DNA from: an uncultured Pseudoteredinibacter sp.
GTDB taxonomy: Bacteria; Pseudomonadota; Gammaproteobacteria; Pseudomonadales; Cellvibrionaceae
DNA: 64,000 bases
Assembly (NCBI RefSeq): GCF_947500695.1
Contig: NZ_CANMSS010000009.1
Coordinates: forward strand, 1-64,000
Reading direction: 5' to 3'
This document shows positions 53,537 to 62,469 of the stretch, piece after piece. Numbering within the stretch: position 1 is the first letter of the stretch; each line of letters begins with the position of its first letter. Under the pieces are notes generated by a model. That model ran no database searches. It saw only the letters and a program-made list of their open reading frames with translations, and was not told the origin of the DNA. A program made the translations under genes and the position numbers.

Positions 53537-53607
53537 AGACTACTTGAGCAGACCGCAGCTAAAAAACGGCCTTTTAGCAAAAAGCAGAAAAGTTCAGAAT
53601 CGAGCAA

Positions 53608-54507
53608 TTAACGATTCGCTTGCTCAAAATAGTATTTCACTAATTGATATAAACGCTCAACATGAACTGGCTTGTCCCCATGAAAACGGTGCAGAAAATA
53701 AAATGGCCAAGTTTTTCCGCGATAATCTTCAAGGATTTTTATCACACGCCCTGCACGTAAAGCCTGAGCAAGAGCAAACTCGGGAATTAGCCCAATCCCC
53801 AAGCCTTTCTCAATAAAACTCAAGCTGCTGCTGAGGCTATTACAGCGACAAATAAATTGTGGCTCTAATGACATCACCCCATGCAGCTCATGGTGCAATT
53901 CAATGCTTTTATCTTGCCATGGTGCCGCAACCATCGCTTGCTCCAACAATTGCTCTGGGGAAGATAATTTACTCGCCGTTTGCAAATAAGCTGCACCCGC
54001 GCAGAGCAGCTCTTGGCTTTTGCCAATGTTCAGCGCGCGATACTGGCTATCAGCCAGGTCACCAGCGTAAATGGCCACATCGTATTTATCTTGAATTAAA
54101 TCCTTAGGCTGATCACTGACGTCGACATGAGGCTCAATCTCAGGAAATTCCACACACAATTGCTGAATAGCAGGAATCACAATATCCAACTCACATGAAT
54201 GCGGCAACGTAACGGCAAAACGCCCAGATGGACGCTCTTTCTGCTGCTCTACTTCGTTGATTATATGATCCACTTGCTGCTGCAGAAACTCACAGCGTGC
54301 CAGTAGGCGCTGCCCCTGTGCCGTCAAGTTCATGCCACGAGTGTGCCGGGACAGCAGCTGCTGACCAAGCTGCGCTTCAAGGCGCTTTATCTGTTGGCTT
54401 ACGGCCGACTTACTTAAACCTAATTGCTTCGCCGCCGCTGTAAAAGACTGTTGCTTTGCGACTTCTGCGAAGCTGATCAATGCTGGTAGCAACTTACTTC
54501 TTTGCAT
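53608..54507 (-). CDS. LysR family transcriptional regulator
   Basis: This 299-aa regulator has an N-terminal winged helix-turn-helix (PALISFAEVAKQQSFTAAAKQLGLSKSAVSQQIKRLE) and a LysR substrate-binding domain starting near GRFAVTLPHSCELD. It belongs by eye to the CrgA/transporter-regulator-like group. It is divergent from the AhpD-like gene with a 178-bp region between, the standard arrangement for a LysR activator and its target. The inducer is unknown. Confidence 0.92.
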   Translation of the reverse strand: MQRSKLLPALISFAEVAKQQSFTAAAKQLGLSKSAVSQQIKRLEAQLGQQLLSRHTRGMNLTAQGQRLLARCEFLQQQVDHIINEVEQQKERPSGRFAVTLPHSCELDIVIPAIQQLCVEFPEIEPHVDVSDQPKDLIQDKYDVAIYAGDLADSQYRALNIGKSQELLCAGAAYLQTASKLSSPEQLLEQAMVAAPWQDKSIELHHELHGVMSLEPQFICRCNSLSSSLSFIEKGLGIGLIPEFALAQALRAGRVIKILEDYRGKTWPFYFLHRFHGDKPVHVERLYQLVKYYFEQANR

Positions 54508-54685
54508 CTATTTAGCCTTAGTTAAATGTTTTAGCTTTGTTTGGACATCTCCCCTCGATCCATTGTTCATTTTATTAAACAATGTGTTTACTGCAAGGTT
54601 ATTGTCCCATTTTAAATACAAAAATAGACTAACTCCACTGTCTGAACAAACAGACATTTAGCAAATTTAAGCATTGGAGAACACT

Positions 54686-55261
54686 ATGTCAGTACAACAG
54701 CACTTTGTATTTCAAAACCTTGAAGCCATCAGTGATGAGGTGGCTGGACCAGAGCAAGCTGAGCTTTTCGGCACCGCCAAGGCCAATTTAGGCCTGGTCC
54801 CTAATATGTATCGCAGCATGGCCAACTCACCGGCACTGCTGCGCAGTTACTTAAAGAGCTACTCCGAGTTTCGTGAAAACAGCAAGCTCAGCCCAATTGA
54901 GCAAGAAGTGGTTTTTCTAACGATCAGTAAGGATAACGGCTGCCAGTACTGCTTAGCTGCACACAGCATGATCGCCGATAAAGTGGCTCAGATGCCCGCA
55001 ACCTTGCTAAGCGCCTTGCGCAGCGGTGGAGCGATCGATGATAGCAAGTTATCAGCCCTGCGAGAGCTCACTATAGAACTGAATCAAAGTCGAGGCCGCC
55101 CTAGTGAAGCGGTAGTCGCCAAAGCGTTTGCTGAAGGCTATGAAGAAGAAGTGGTCTTAGCAATTCTCGTCGCTATTTCTGCCAAGACTCTTAGTAATTA
55201 CAGCAACCATTTATTTGCCAACAAATTAGATGATGCTTTTATGGACTATTCTCTTGGCTAA
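54686..55261 (+). CDS. AhpD-like carboxymuconolactone decarboxylase family protein
   Basis: This 191-aa all-helical protein carries the redox motif CQYCLAAHSM (CxxC-x3-H) of alkylhydroperoxidase D-type proteins at about residues 87-96. The preceding segment (LGLVPNMYRSMANSPALLRSYLKSY) is typical of peroxidase-related CMD proteins. The ATG at 54686 has GGAG upstream; a TTG at 54674 would add four residues. It likely detoxifies organic peroxides or similar, under control of the divergent LysR gene. Confidence 0.9.
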   Translation: MSVQQHFVFQNLEAISDEVAGPEQAELFGTAKANLGLVPNMYRSMANSPALLRSYLKSYSEFRENSKLSPIEQEVVFLTISKDNGCQYCLAAHSMIADKVAQMPATLLSALRSGGAIDDSKLSALRELTIELNQSRGRPSEAVVAKAFAEGYEEEVVLAILVAISAKTLSNYSNHLFANKLDDAFMDYSLG

Positions 55262-55325
55262 ACCAACCTTTACGAGACAAGGCCTATAAGCCAACCCTAT
55301 ACACCATCACCTGGCGAAAGCGGGG

Positions 55326-56729
55326 CTAATTTGCATCAAGTATTTTAGCTAATAAACTCAATGCTTCCTGCCCAGTATTCGCCACATTAAAACGCATGGT
55401 GTTGGCGCCCTGCCCCTCGGCCCTAAATACGTAACCGGGAGCGAGAACCATGTCATTTTCCATTGCCTTTTGAGCCAGCTCGATAGAATTCAATGAGCCG
55501 TTCGGCACTTGGGTCCATAAAAAGACGCCGTGTTCTGCTTGCCCGAAAATTTTAAAACCAAGCTGTTCCAAGCCATTACTGGCTTGCTCGCGAGCTTCTT
55601 CTAAGCGGTTATGCAATCGACTTAAATGCTTACGATAAAAACCATCTACTAAGGTGGCGTACACGGTACGTTCAGTTATTTCGCTGCAAGTTAACTGCGT
55701 TAGCAGCTTTAAATCCATCAGCTCATTGGCCAAGTCTTGCCTGCAAGTTATATAACCTACTCGTAGAGCGGCCGATATGGTTTTGGAAAAACTACTGACA
55801 TAGATTACCCGATTTAATTGATCCAAAGATGCTAGGCGCGGCCCAGGGTTGGGGTGTAAATCACCATAGATATCATCTTCTAGCAGATAAAAATCATGCT
55901 GCTCAGCGAGCTTTAATAACTCAAAGGCTACGCCTGGGCTAATGCAACTACTGGTAGGATTATGAAGAATAGCCGTAGTCATCATTAATTTAGGTTTATG
56001 CTCTTTCAACAGGGCTTTTAAGGCAGCAATATCGGGCCCGTCTTCATTTCGCGGCACCGGTAATGCTTCGGCACCAAAAAGTTTAAGCATGCCGAAAAGA
56101 TTAAAATAAGCTGGGTCATCAATGAGTACTTTGTCTCCAGGGCGAAGCATTAATCGACAAACCAAATCCACCCCATGAGATGCACCATGACAAGTAATAA
56201 TTTGTGGCACTTCAGCGCGAATCCCAGCTTCTTCCATGCGTCTTGAAAGTTGCTGACGCAATGGTACATAGCCACCCGCTTGACTGTACTCAACTAAGTG
56301 CCCGCCGTTTTGGCGAGAAAGCTGGCGTAAACTGCGTTGCACATTGGTGCTTTCCATCCATGTAGCAGGCAGCCAACCACAGCCTGGCTGGAGGCGATGC
56401 TGACCATCTTTTAAGGCTTGGCGCAGTGACCATAAGATATCGCCCGCTCTATCTAGCCTACAAGCCGTCTGTACATTGTCTGTTGCCGCCAGCTTGCCAA
56501 CATAAAAGCCAGAGCCTTTACGAGACTGCAAATGCCCGGAGGCAACTAAACGGTCATAAGCCTGCACCACAGTAAAACGGCTTACCCCATGTTCCTCAGC
56601 AAAACGACGAATTGAAGGGACTTTGCTGCCTGATCGCATAGAGCGTTGCTCGATTCTTTGGCTAAAGCCTTGCACAATTTGCTCAACCAGAGGTTGTTCG
56701 TCGTGGCGGTTAATCGCTAGTAATGCCAA
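55326..56729 (-). CDS. MocR/PdxR-type regulator (GntR-HTH plus aminotransferase fold)
   Basis: This protein of about 467 aa has an N-terminal GntR winged helix (RSGSKVPSIRRFAEEHGVSRFTVVQAYDRLVASGHLQS) fused to a fold-type I PLP aminotransferase domain (PQIITCHGASHGVDLVCRLM, LLEDDIYGDLHP, and the PLP lysine in YVSSFSKTISAALRVGY). I prefer the TTG start at 56729, with GAGGAG six bases upstream; the ATG at 56801 would place the start inside the palindromic operator. It is divergent from an EamA exporter, which MocR proteins commonly control. Confidence 0.9.
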   Translation of the reverse strand: MALLAINRHDEQPLVEQIVQGFSQRIEQRSMRSGSKVPSIRRFAEEHGVSRFTVVQAYDRLVASGHLQSRKGSGFYVGKLAATDNVQTACRLDRAGDILWSLRQALKDGQHRLQPGCGWLPATWMESTNVQRSLRQLSRQNGGHLVEYSQAGGYVPLRQQLSRRMEEAGIRAEVPQIITCHGASHGVDLVCRLMLRPGDKVLIDDPAYFNLFGMLKLFGAEALPVPRNEDGPDIAALKALLKEHKPKLMMTTAILHNPTSSCISPGVAFELLKLAEQHDFYLLEDDIYGDLHPNPGPRLASLDQLNRVIYVSSFSKTISAALRVGYITCRQDLANELMDLKLLTQLTCSEITERTVYATLVDGFYRKHLSRLHNRLEEAREQASNGLEQLGFKIFGQAEHGVFLWTQVPNGSLNSIELAQKAMENDMVLAPGYVFRAEGQGANTMRFNVANTGQEALSLLAKILDAN

Positions 56730-56800
56730 ACTGCTCTCCTCGCCAATGCTATACGGCAGCGTAGAATTCAATATAGAAAAGTGTATTGGTAAAAGCACCA

Positions 56801-56844
56801 TGACAGTGGCATGTACCGTTTACCCAACTGTACATGTATTGTCA
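56801..56844. promoter_or_regulatory. Palindromic operator between MocR and EamA genes
   Basis: The nested inverted repeat TGACA..CATGTAC (56801-56816) and GTACATG..TGTCA-type partner (56830-56844) is centred in the divergent region: CATGTAC, 13 bases, GTACATG, with outer TGAC/GTCA. It is a good candidate site for the MocR protein controlling the EamA gene. Confidence 0.55.
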
Positions 56845-56968
56845 GCTAGTAATGGCTTATCTTTCCATAAAGCTTATGTCATAGCAATGGGCTCGAATTT
56901 GCTGCTTAGGCGCCATTTAAAACGGCAATATATAGCGAGAACCAAGAGCCCCTAAACCGAGAGTTACC

Positions 56969-57889
56969 GTGAATAATTTGAGTCTTTACCTCACCACCGT
57001 CCTGATTTGGGGCTCCACCTGGTTTGCAATCACCTTTCAGCTTGGTGAAGTTGCATCGCTGGTTTCTGTCGCCTATCGCTTTGCCCTCGCAGGTGTTCTA
57101 TTAATGCTCTTCTGTGCCCTATTCGGCAAACGCTTGCGCTTTGCATGGCGTGAACATTTGCTGATGTTTTTGCAGGGCAATTTTTTATTTGGCCTAAATT
57201 ACTGGCTTATGTATTTGACCACCGAAAGAATCAGCTCAGGTCTAGTGGCTGTGATTTTCGCCGGCATTGTATTTTTGAATATTCTCAATGGGCGAATCAT
57301 TTTAGGCCGCCCAATACAAAGCCATGTTTTGCTGGCCGCCATGATTGGTATTGTTGGTATTTCCATGGTGTTCTGGCCTGAGCTTGCTGCTGTTGAAAGT
57401 GCAGGTGGCGATATATGGCTGGCGCTGGGATTAGGCTTTGCCGCCACCTACTGTGCCTCGCTAGGTAATATTTTGTCTTCACACAATCAGGAGCGAAAAA
57501 TACCCGTGCTGCAAGCCAATGCTTTTGGCATGAGTTACGGAGCGCTGAGTATGATGGTGATAGCTGCAGTTATGGGCCTAGAATTCAATTTTGATAGCCG
57601 CCCGGAATATATAGCCTCCTTGCTCTATCTTTCTGTATTCGGCTCAATTATTGCCTTTAGCTGCTATCTAACTTTGGTCGGCCGCTTAGGTGCCGATAAG
57701 GCCTCTTATGCCAGCTTGCTGTTCCCAGTGATAGCGCTGCAATTATCGGCCTGGTTTGAAAGCTTCCAGTGGACTTGGTTAAGTATTTTAGGATTGTTAT
57801 TGGTGTTGATTGGCAATGTTTTAATAATGACACCAAGACAACGCCTACTAGGGCTTTTAAAAGCTGTACCCCAAAGTAAAGCCAGCTAG
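56969..57889 (+). CDS. EamA/DMT family transporter
   Basis: This 306-aa inner-membrane protein has about ten membrane helices in two EamA halves (LTTVLIWGSTWFAITFQLGEV at the start; the second half from about residue 155). Family members export amino acids or other metabolites. The start is GTG at 56969. It is divergent from the MocR-type regulator with a palindrome between, suggesting regulated export of an amino acid or vitamin B6-related compound. Confidence 0.88.
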   Translation: MNNLSLYLTTVLIWGSTWFAITFQLGEVASLVSVAYRFALAGVLLMLFCALFGKRLRFAWREHLLMFLQGNFLFGLNYWLMYLTTERISSGLVAVIFAGIVFLNILNGRIILGRPIQSHVLLAAMIGIVGISMVFWPELAAVESAGGDIWLALGLGFAATYCASLGNILSSHNQERKIPVLQANAFGMSYGALSMMVIAAVMGLEFNFDSRPEYIASLLYLSVFGSIIAFSCYLTLVGRLGADKASYASLLFPVIALQLSAWFESFQWTWLSILGLLLVLIGNVLIMTPRQRLLGLLKAVPQSKAS

Positions 57890-57987
57890 ACGCCCCTTGA
57901 CCATTTCGCACCACGGAAGGTGGCACTTTGGCTCTGTTTAGAAATCAGCTCCAGCTGCTAAACTGGAGGGATAATTTCTAAGATTAA

Positions 57988-59385
57988 ATGCCTTCGATAA
58001 ATTCGAGCATTGATACAGGGCCAAAGCCTGCAACCATGGAAGCGACAGCCAACTCTAAGCGCCCCTCTATTCTCGGCCTCGCCCTGCCGAGCATTTCTTT
58101 ATTTCTGATATTTAATCTGGTTAACCTCGCCGTAATAAAAATTGTGGCCACCTTAGGCACGGCTGAAGTGGCCGCGGTTACCACAGGCTCGAGAATCTTC
58201 TTTATTGTTTATGCCGGCATTATGGGCTTAAGCGCTGGTGCGACCGCATTAATCGCCCATGCTTGGGGCGCTGGTGATCCTAAAGAAGCGGCATTGCAAG
58301 CCAGTCTTAGCGTTAAACTAGGTATTGCACTAAGTATTGTAGCCAGCGCCCTGTTTATGTGGCTGGTGCCTTATTTAGCGGATGTGTTTCAGCTGCAGGG
58401 TGAGGCTAAAGAAGCCACTATTGATTATGTACGCTTCTCTAGCGCATTTAATGCAAACTTCGCGATTATTATATTAATTACCTCGGCGCTGCGTGCTACC
58501 GGCGATGGCTGGGTACCGCTGTATATCACTGCATTTTGCAATGCACTATTTCTGCCTCTTTGCGCAGCTCTTACCTTTGGTTGGCCTTTGTTGAATATTC
58601 CGGAATTAGGCATTCGTGGCACGGCACTGGGTGGCGGCATTGCTTATGTATTGGGCAGTATTTTGACCTGGTTGCTGTGGCGCCGACACTGCCTGCAACT
58701 GCCCTACCAATCAAGCAGCATTAAAAATGATTGGGTAGCCGTAAAGAAGCTTTGGCACATCTCTTATCCGGCAATCGCCGAGCAATTAGTGATTCAAATC
58801 GCCCTATTTTTATTTTTAACGGTGGTAGCAACTTATAGCACCGAGGCCTTTGCGGCATACGGCGTTGGCCTAGGAATCTTGTCCATCACTATCGTGATTG
58901 GTGCCGGCTTTGGTGTCGCCGCCTCGGCCTTAGTTGGGCAAGAATTAGGGGCAGGCAACCCAGAGCAAGCCATTGGCATTGGTTACCGCACTTTGTTCTG
59001 GGCCGTGTTAACCATGACCCTAATGGGCGGACTTACCATCTACTATGCCACACCGCTAGCCAGCTTTATGGTGAATGACCCTGAAGTTATACGTTTAACG
59101 GCTGTATTTTTATTAATGCTAGGTATCTCTCAGCCTTTGATGGCGGTCGATTTTGCTCTGGGAGGCGCCTTGCGCGGCGCAGGTGATACCCGCTTTCCAT
59201 TGCTTTCGACCTTCTGTGGATTTTTGCTGACCCGTATGGCCGTGGCCCTAGTATTTAAGATGCTAGGACTCTCGGTGGAATGGATATTTGGCGCTTTGAT
59301 TGCGGATTATATTGTAAAAGCCATTTTGATTTTCTATCGCTTTTACTCAAAGGTCTGGCTCAGACCTCACCTTCCCTGCTCTTAA
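57988..59385 (+). CDS. MATE family multidrug/cation efflux transporter
   Basis: This 465-aa antiporter has twelve membrane helices in two MatE halves: ILGLALPSISLFLIFNLVN near the start, GLSAGATALIAHAWGAGDPKEA in the first half and GFGVAASALVGQELGAGNPEQA in the equivalent position of the second. It likely expels cationic drugs or metabolites by Na+ or H+ exchange. It lies 98 bp after the EamA gene on the same strand. The downstream methyltransferase pseudogene is convergent with it. Confidence 0.92.
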   Translation: MPSINSSIDTGPKPATMEATANSKRPSILGLALPSISLFLIFNLVNLAVIKIVATLGTAEVAAVTTGSRIFFIVYAGIMGLSAGATALIAHAWGAGDPKEAALQASLSVKLGIALSIVASALFMWLVPYLADVFQLQGEAKEATIDYVRFSSAFNANFAIIILITSALRATGDGWVPLYITAFCNALFLPLCAALTFGWPLLNIPELGIRGTALGGGIAYVLGSILTWLLWRRHCLQLPYQSSSIKNDWVAVKKLWHISYPAIAEQLVIQIALFLFLTVVATYSTEAFAAYGVGLGILSITIVIGAGFGVAASALVGQELGAGNPEQAIGIGYRTLFWAVLTMTLMGGLTIYYATPLASFMVNDPEVIRLTAVFLLMLGISQPLMAVDFALGGALRGAGDTRFPLLSTFCGFLLTRMAVALVFKMLGLSVEWIFGALIADYIVKAILIFYRFYSKVWLRPHLPCS

Positions 59386-59430
59386 GTTCGCTTAACGCTT
59401 TAGCGATATGTCACTCGGAGTACCAGACGT

Positions 59431-60344
59431 TCAACCGCCTGTTTTTATGGCAATCATCATGACATGTTTTTCTGGAAACTGGTCCAGCTCTAGGTGTTTA
59501 GGCAGCATATTATTTTCCAAAAGCACTTCAAGATTTTTATTAATACCTACCGAGCTGTAATAGAAATCATCATCACGCCAACGATCATAATGATCACCTT
59601 CATCATCCCCAAAGGTATAAAACAACACGCCACCGCTTTTGAGAAAGCTCGTTAGCTTTTTCAAAACCGACGCCTGTTGGTCGAGAGGTAAATGAAACAA
59701 ACTATCCCAAGCCAGTATAAAGTCATACTGTTTACTCGTCTGCCAGTGACAAATATCTTCACAGTAAAAATTACAACCAGGGTGTGCTTGCCGAGCCAGG
59801 TCGATCATTTTAGGAGAGACATCCACGCCATCCACACTAAAACCCGAAGCCAACAAGCGACTGATAAATCGCCCGCCTGCGCCACAGCCAACATCTAAGG
59901 CCTGGCCCTCTTGCGTGGTAAACTTTAGTGCTTGCTCAAACTGGTGAACACCGTATTGCGAATCACGATGTTGCTGCTGCCACCAACTGGCGATTTTATC
60001 GTATTTCTGGGCGAGTTCTTAGGGCCTGTTAACACTAATTCGGCCATCACTGCCGAACTTATTTCATCGATTCGGCAAGGCAGGGTGAGCGTATTGTGGT
60101 CATTTCACTATAGCGAGCACTAACACAGCCGAGCGATGAAATAAGTCGGCCCGAAGGGTTAGGCTAAAATCGCCTTACTCGGTGTTGCTCGTTGCTTATT
60201 TGGAGCGACCAAACTACGCGCCTCGCGCCGTGATTAAGGCGATTTTAGCGCTAACAGTGATGGCCGAATTAGTGTTAACAGGCCCTGGGCTGCATAATAG
60301 CGCTCCCCTTTACTGTGTGGTTTTTGGAAAACGCTATTAGGCAT
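59431..60344 (-). pseudogene. SAM-dependent methyltransferase gene split by a 266-bp insertion
   Basis: The gene starts with ATG at 60344 (MPNSVFQKPHSKGERYYAA, 19 codons plus one base to 60287). It is interrupted by the element at 60021-60286 and resumes at 60020 with ELAQKYDKIASWWQQQHRDS, the SAM motif ALDVGCGAGGRF and VDVSPKMIDLA, ending at 59431. Joining 60287 directly to 60020 restores one frame of 215 codons plus stop, so the insertion caused the break. Read through the element, the frame hits a stop codon spanning the element end. Downstream in-frame TTGs could still make an N-truncated protein, but it would lack part of the SAM-binding region. The methyl acceptor is unknown. Confidence 0.85.
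60021..60286. mobile_element. 266-bp MITE-like element with perfect 32-bp terminal inverted repeats
   Basis: The ends (60021-60052 and 60255-60286) are exact 32-bp reverse complements beginning AGGGCCTGTTAACACTAATT. Inside are two more stem-forming inverted repeats: an 18-bp arm at 60052-60069 pairing with 60134-60150 (one base bulged), and GCTAAAATCGCCTTA at 60163-60177 pairing with 60235-60249. There is no long reading frame. No target-site duplication is visible; precise removal restores the methyltransferase gene. A relic end occurs at 53517-53536. Confidence 0.85.
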
Positions 60345-60355
60345 GGTAGAAAAGA

Positions 60356-61843
60356 TTATTTTTTAACGCGATACTCTAGTGGCGGCTTACGATCACCAAG
60401 CAAAGCTTTATATTCGAAGTTTTTACCTCGGCGCTCTTCAAATTCTGCTTTCGCCGCCTTAATAACTTCAGGCTGCTGATAAAGATCAATCATAGTCGTC
60501 GCCATAGTCTTGGCAGCCAGCAGCATGCCCTTATGACCAATAGTCGTGCCTCCGGCAGCTACCGCCTGCCAGCTATGAGCCGAAGTGCCAGGCACCCAAG
60601 TCGCGGTACGTAAACCAACAGTTGGCACTACCCAACTTACATCACCCACATCGGTTGAACCGCCAGAAGAATTAATGGCTTTGCTGAAGGGGTAGATTTT
60701 GGCTTCGTCACCCTTAGCCTTTTCACCACGCTCGCCCAAACTAATACGTATTTTATCGGCAAACTTTTGCTCTGCAGGGCTATAACTAAAACCACCAAAC
60801 TGTGCCAAGCTATTGTGCATTAGCTCAGCCAAGGCCACATTAGGTAACACGCTGTGGTTGCCATGGATAACTTCCCATTCCACCTTGGTACCCGTACCCA
60901 TCGCCGCAGCTTTGGCAATATCTTCTACACGCTCCCAAATAGGCACTAAGGTTTCGGCCGCGGGGCTGCGTACATAATAAAAAACTTCCGAGAACTCTGG
61001 CACCACATTCGGCGCTTCACCACCGTTGGTAATCACATAATGAATACGCGCATCGCTAGGAATATGCTCACGCATCATATTCACCATCATGTTCATGGCC
61101 TCTACTCCATCCAAAGCCGAGCGGCCATACTGCGGAGCAGCGGAAGCATGAGAGGCGATACCATGAAAGCGAAACTTAGCGGATTTATTGGCTAAAGAAG
61201 TACCAACCGGGGCGATGTTTTTATTGGCGGGGTGCCAGTGCAACATAATATCAACATCGTCGAACAATCCTTCACGAACCATATAGACCTTGCCCGAACC
61301 GCCTTCTTCAGCTGGCGTGCCGTATAAACGAATCTGGCCAGCCACCTTGTTTTTTGCCAGCCATTCTTTCACCGCGATCGCGGCCGTAAGCGAACCAGCG
61401 CCAAAAAGGTGATGCCCGCAAGCATGGCCAGAGTTCATACCTGGCTCGGCCATTTTTTCAGGCTTGGCCGCTTGGCTGAAACCCGGCAGAGCATCCATTT
61501 CGGCCAATATGGCAATTACCGGCCCGCCTTTACCATAGCTGGCCACAAAGGCGGTTTCTGTACCCGCAAGCCCGGCTTTAACCTTAAAACCAGCCTGCTT
61601 AAGCAGCTCTTGCATCTCAGCCGAGCTTTTATGTTCCTGATAACCCATTTCAGCCAAGGACCACAACTTATCGGCTAAAGCCGTTGCCTGCTTAGCCTGC
61701 TTACTCACAGAAGCTTCTACAAAGGTGGCATTTTCACCTTTGGCAATGGTGTTGGCAGCACCAGCCTGTAAGCCTGCCGATAGTGCGATGGCACCCAAGC
61801 CACCCAACGCGGCAATAGATAGCTGCTTAAAGGATTTTTTCAT
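60356..61843 (-). CDS. Exported M20 family amidohydrolase (AbgB-like)
   Basis: This 495-aa zinc hydrolase has a signal peptide (LSIAALGGLGAIALSAGLQAG). The M20D/AbgB pattern includes ADKLWSLAEMGYQEHKSSAE, AILAEMDALPGFSQ, GMNSGHACGHHLFGAGSLTA, YGTPAEEGGSGKVYM and SGGSTDVGDVSWVVPT. Relatives hydrolyse p-aminobenzoyl-glutamate or other N-acyl amino acids. It is a second exported M20 enzyme besides the one at 52 kb. Its upstream region is occupied by a MITE-like element whose edge is only 33 bp from the start codon. Confidence 0.9.
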   Translation of the reverse strand: MKKSFKQLSIAALGGLGAIALSAGLQAGAANTIAKGENATFVEASVSKQAKQATALADKLWSLAEMGYQEHKSSAEMQELLKQAGFKVKAGLAGTETAFVASYGKGGPVIAILAEMDALPGFSQAAKPEKMAEPGMNSGHACGHHLFGAGSLTAAIAVKEWLAKNKVAGQIRLYGTPAEEGGSGKVYMVREGLFDDVDIMLHWHPANKNIAPVGTSLANKSAKFRFHGIASHASAAPQYGRSALDGVEAMNMMVNMMREHIPSDARIHYVITNGGEAPNVVPEFSEVFYYVRSPAAETLVPIWERVEDIAKAAAMGTGTKVEWEVIHGNHSVLPNVALAELMHNSLAQFGGFSYSPAEQKFADKIRISLGERGEKAKGDEAKIYPFSKAINSSGGSTDVGDVSWVVPTVGLRTATWVPGTSAHSWQAVAAGGTTIGHKGMLLAAKTMATTMIDLYQQPEVIKAAKAEFEERRGKNFEYKALLGDRKPPLEYRVKK

Positions 61844-61876
61844 GCGGATACATTCCTTATTGATTTATTTTCATCT

Positions 61877-62162
61877 AGGGCACCTCTGAATAAATGCGTT
61901 AGTGCTCAGCGGAGGTCTACCCCAAGGGCACCGCGTAAAGCGCCCAGATACTAAGCATGCTTTGCCGCTAATGGCCTTGCCCTTTGCAAAAAGCATTACG
62001 ACGTAGATGGGTGCTTTAGGCTCCGCCCTGCGGGGCCTTCAGACAAGCTCACAGTTGTTGTTACAGCCTCTTGACGTACGGCCAGTATGCCTTCGAGTCT
62101 GCGCCTAAACTGTGAACATGTCTGAAGGCCTGAGCACCAACGCCATTATTCAGAGATGCCCT
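61877..62162. mobile_element. 286-bp MITE-like element with 32-bp imperfect TIRs and CTAG flanks
   Basis: The ends AGGGCACCTCTGAATAA... (61877-61908) and ...TTATTCAGAGATGCCCT (62131-62162) are inverted repeats with about 28 of 32 matches. CTAG occurs at both junctions (61875-61878 and 62161-62164), consistent with a 4-bp CTAG target duplication as made by some IS5-group transposases, or with a longer TIR. An inner 21-bp inverted repeat (62036-62056 with 62108-62128) brackets the core. No gene is inside. Confidence 0.8.
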
Positions 62163-62192
62163 AGGCCTGATGAGCTGCAAGATTAGGCCAGG

Positions 62193-62373
62193 CTGTCTAA
62201 AAAAGCCCCAAATGTCCTTTTTAGACAGATTGCTTGATCTTTTTTACCCTTTGTTCGCTCAGCGGGAAGGCCTAGTATGATAGACAAAGAAATTATGTCG
62301 CTTAGCCGAGCCGAATACCAGTAGCGATTTCACAACGATTCTCGACCGCTATCCTGCCGAAACGACATAATTT
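62193..62373. repeat. Two inverted repeats upstream of the MBL gene
   Basis: CTGTCTAAAAA (62193-62203) pairs with TTTTTAGACAG (62218-62228) around 14 bases. AAATTATGTCG (62290-62300) pairs exactly with CGACATAATTT (62363-62373) across 62 bases. The first could be an operator or weak hairpin; the second may be a small palindromic element or paired operator half-sites. No gene is present between 62163 and 62469. Confidence 0.45.
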
Positions 62374-62469
62374 AGAGCATACCCTATAATAAAGGCCTGT
62401 TAGCCGATAGCCACACGGTAGCCCGATGATTCAATATTCTTATTAAGCGGCACCGATTGAGAGAGTGAT

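Noticed and set aside
59932..60123. 63-codon plus-strand open frame across the methyltransferase break
   Set aside because: It spans gene antisense and mobile-element sequence and has no ribosome site; it is a by-product of the insertion.
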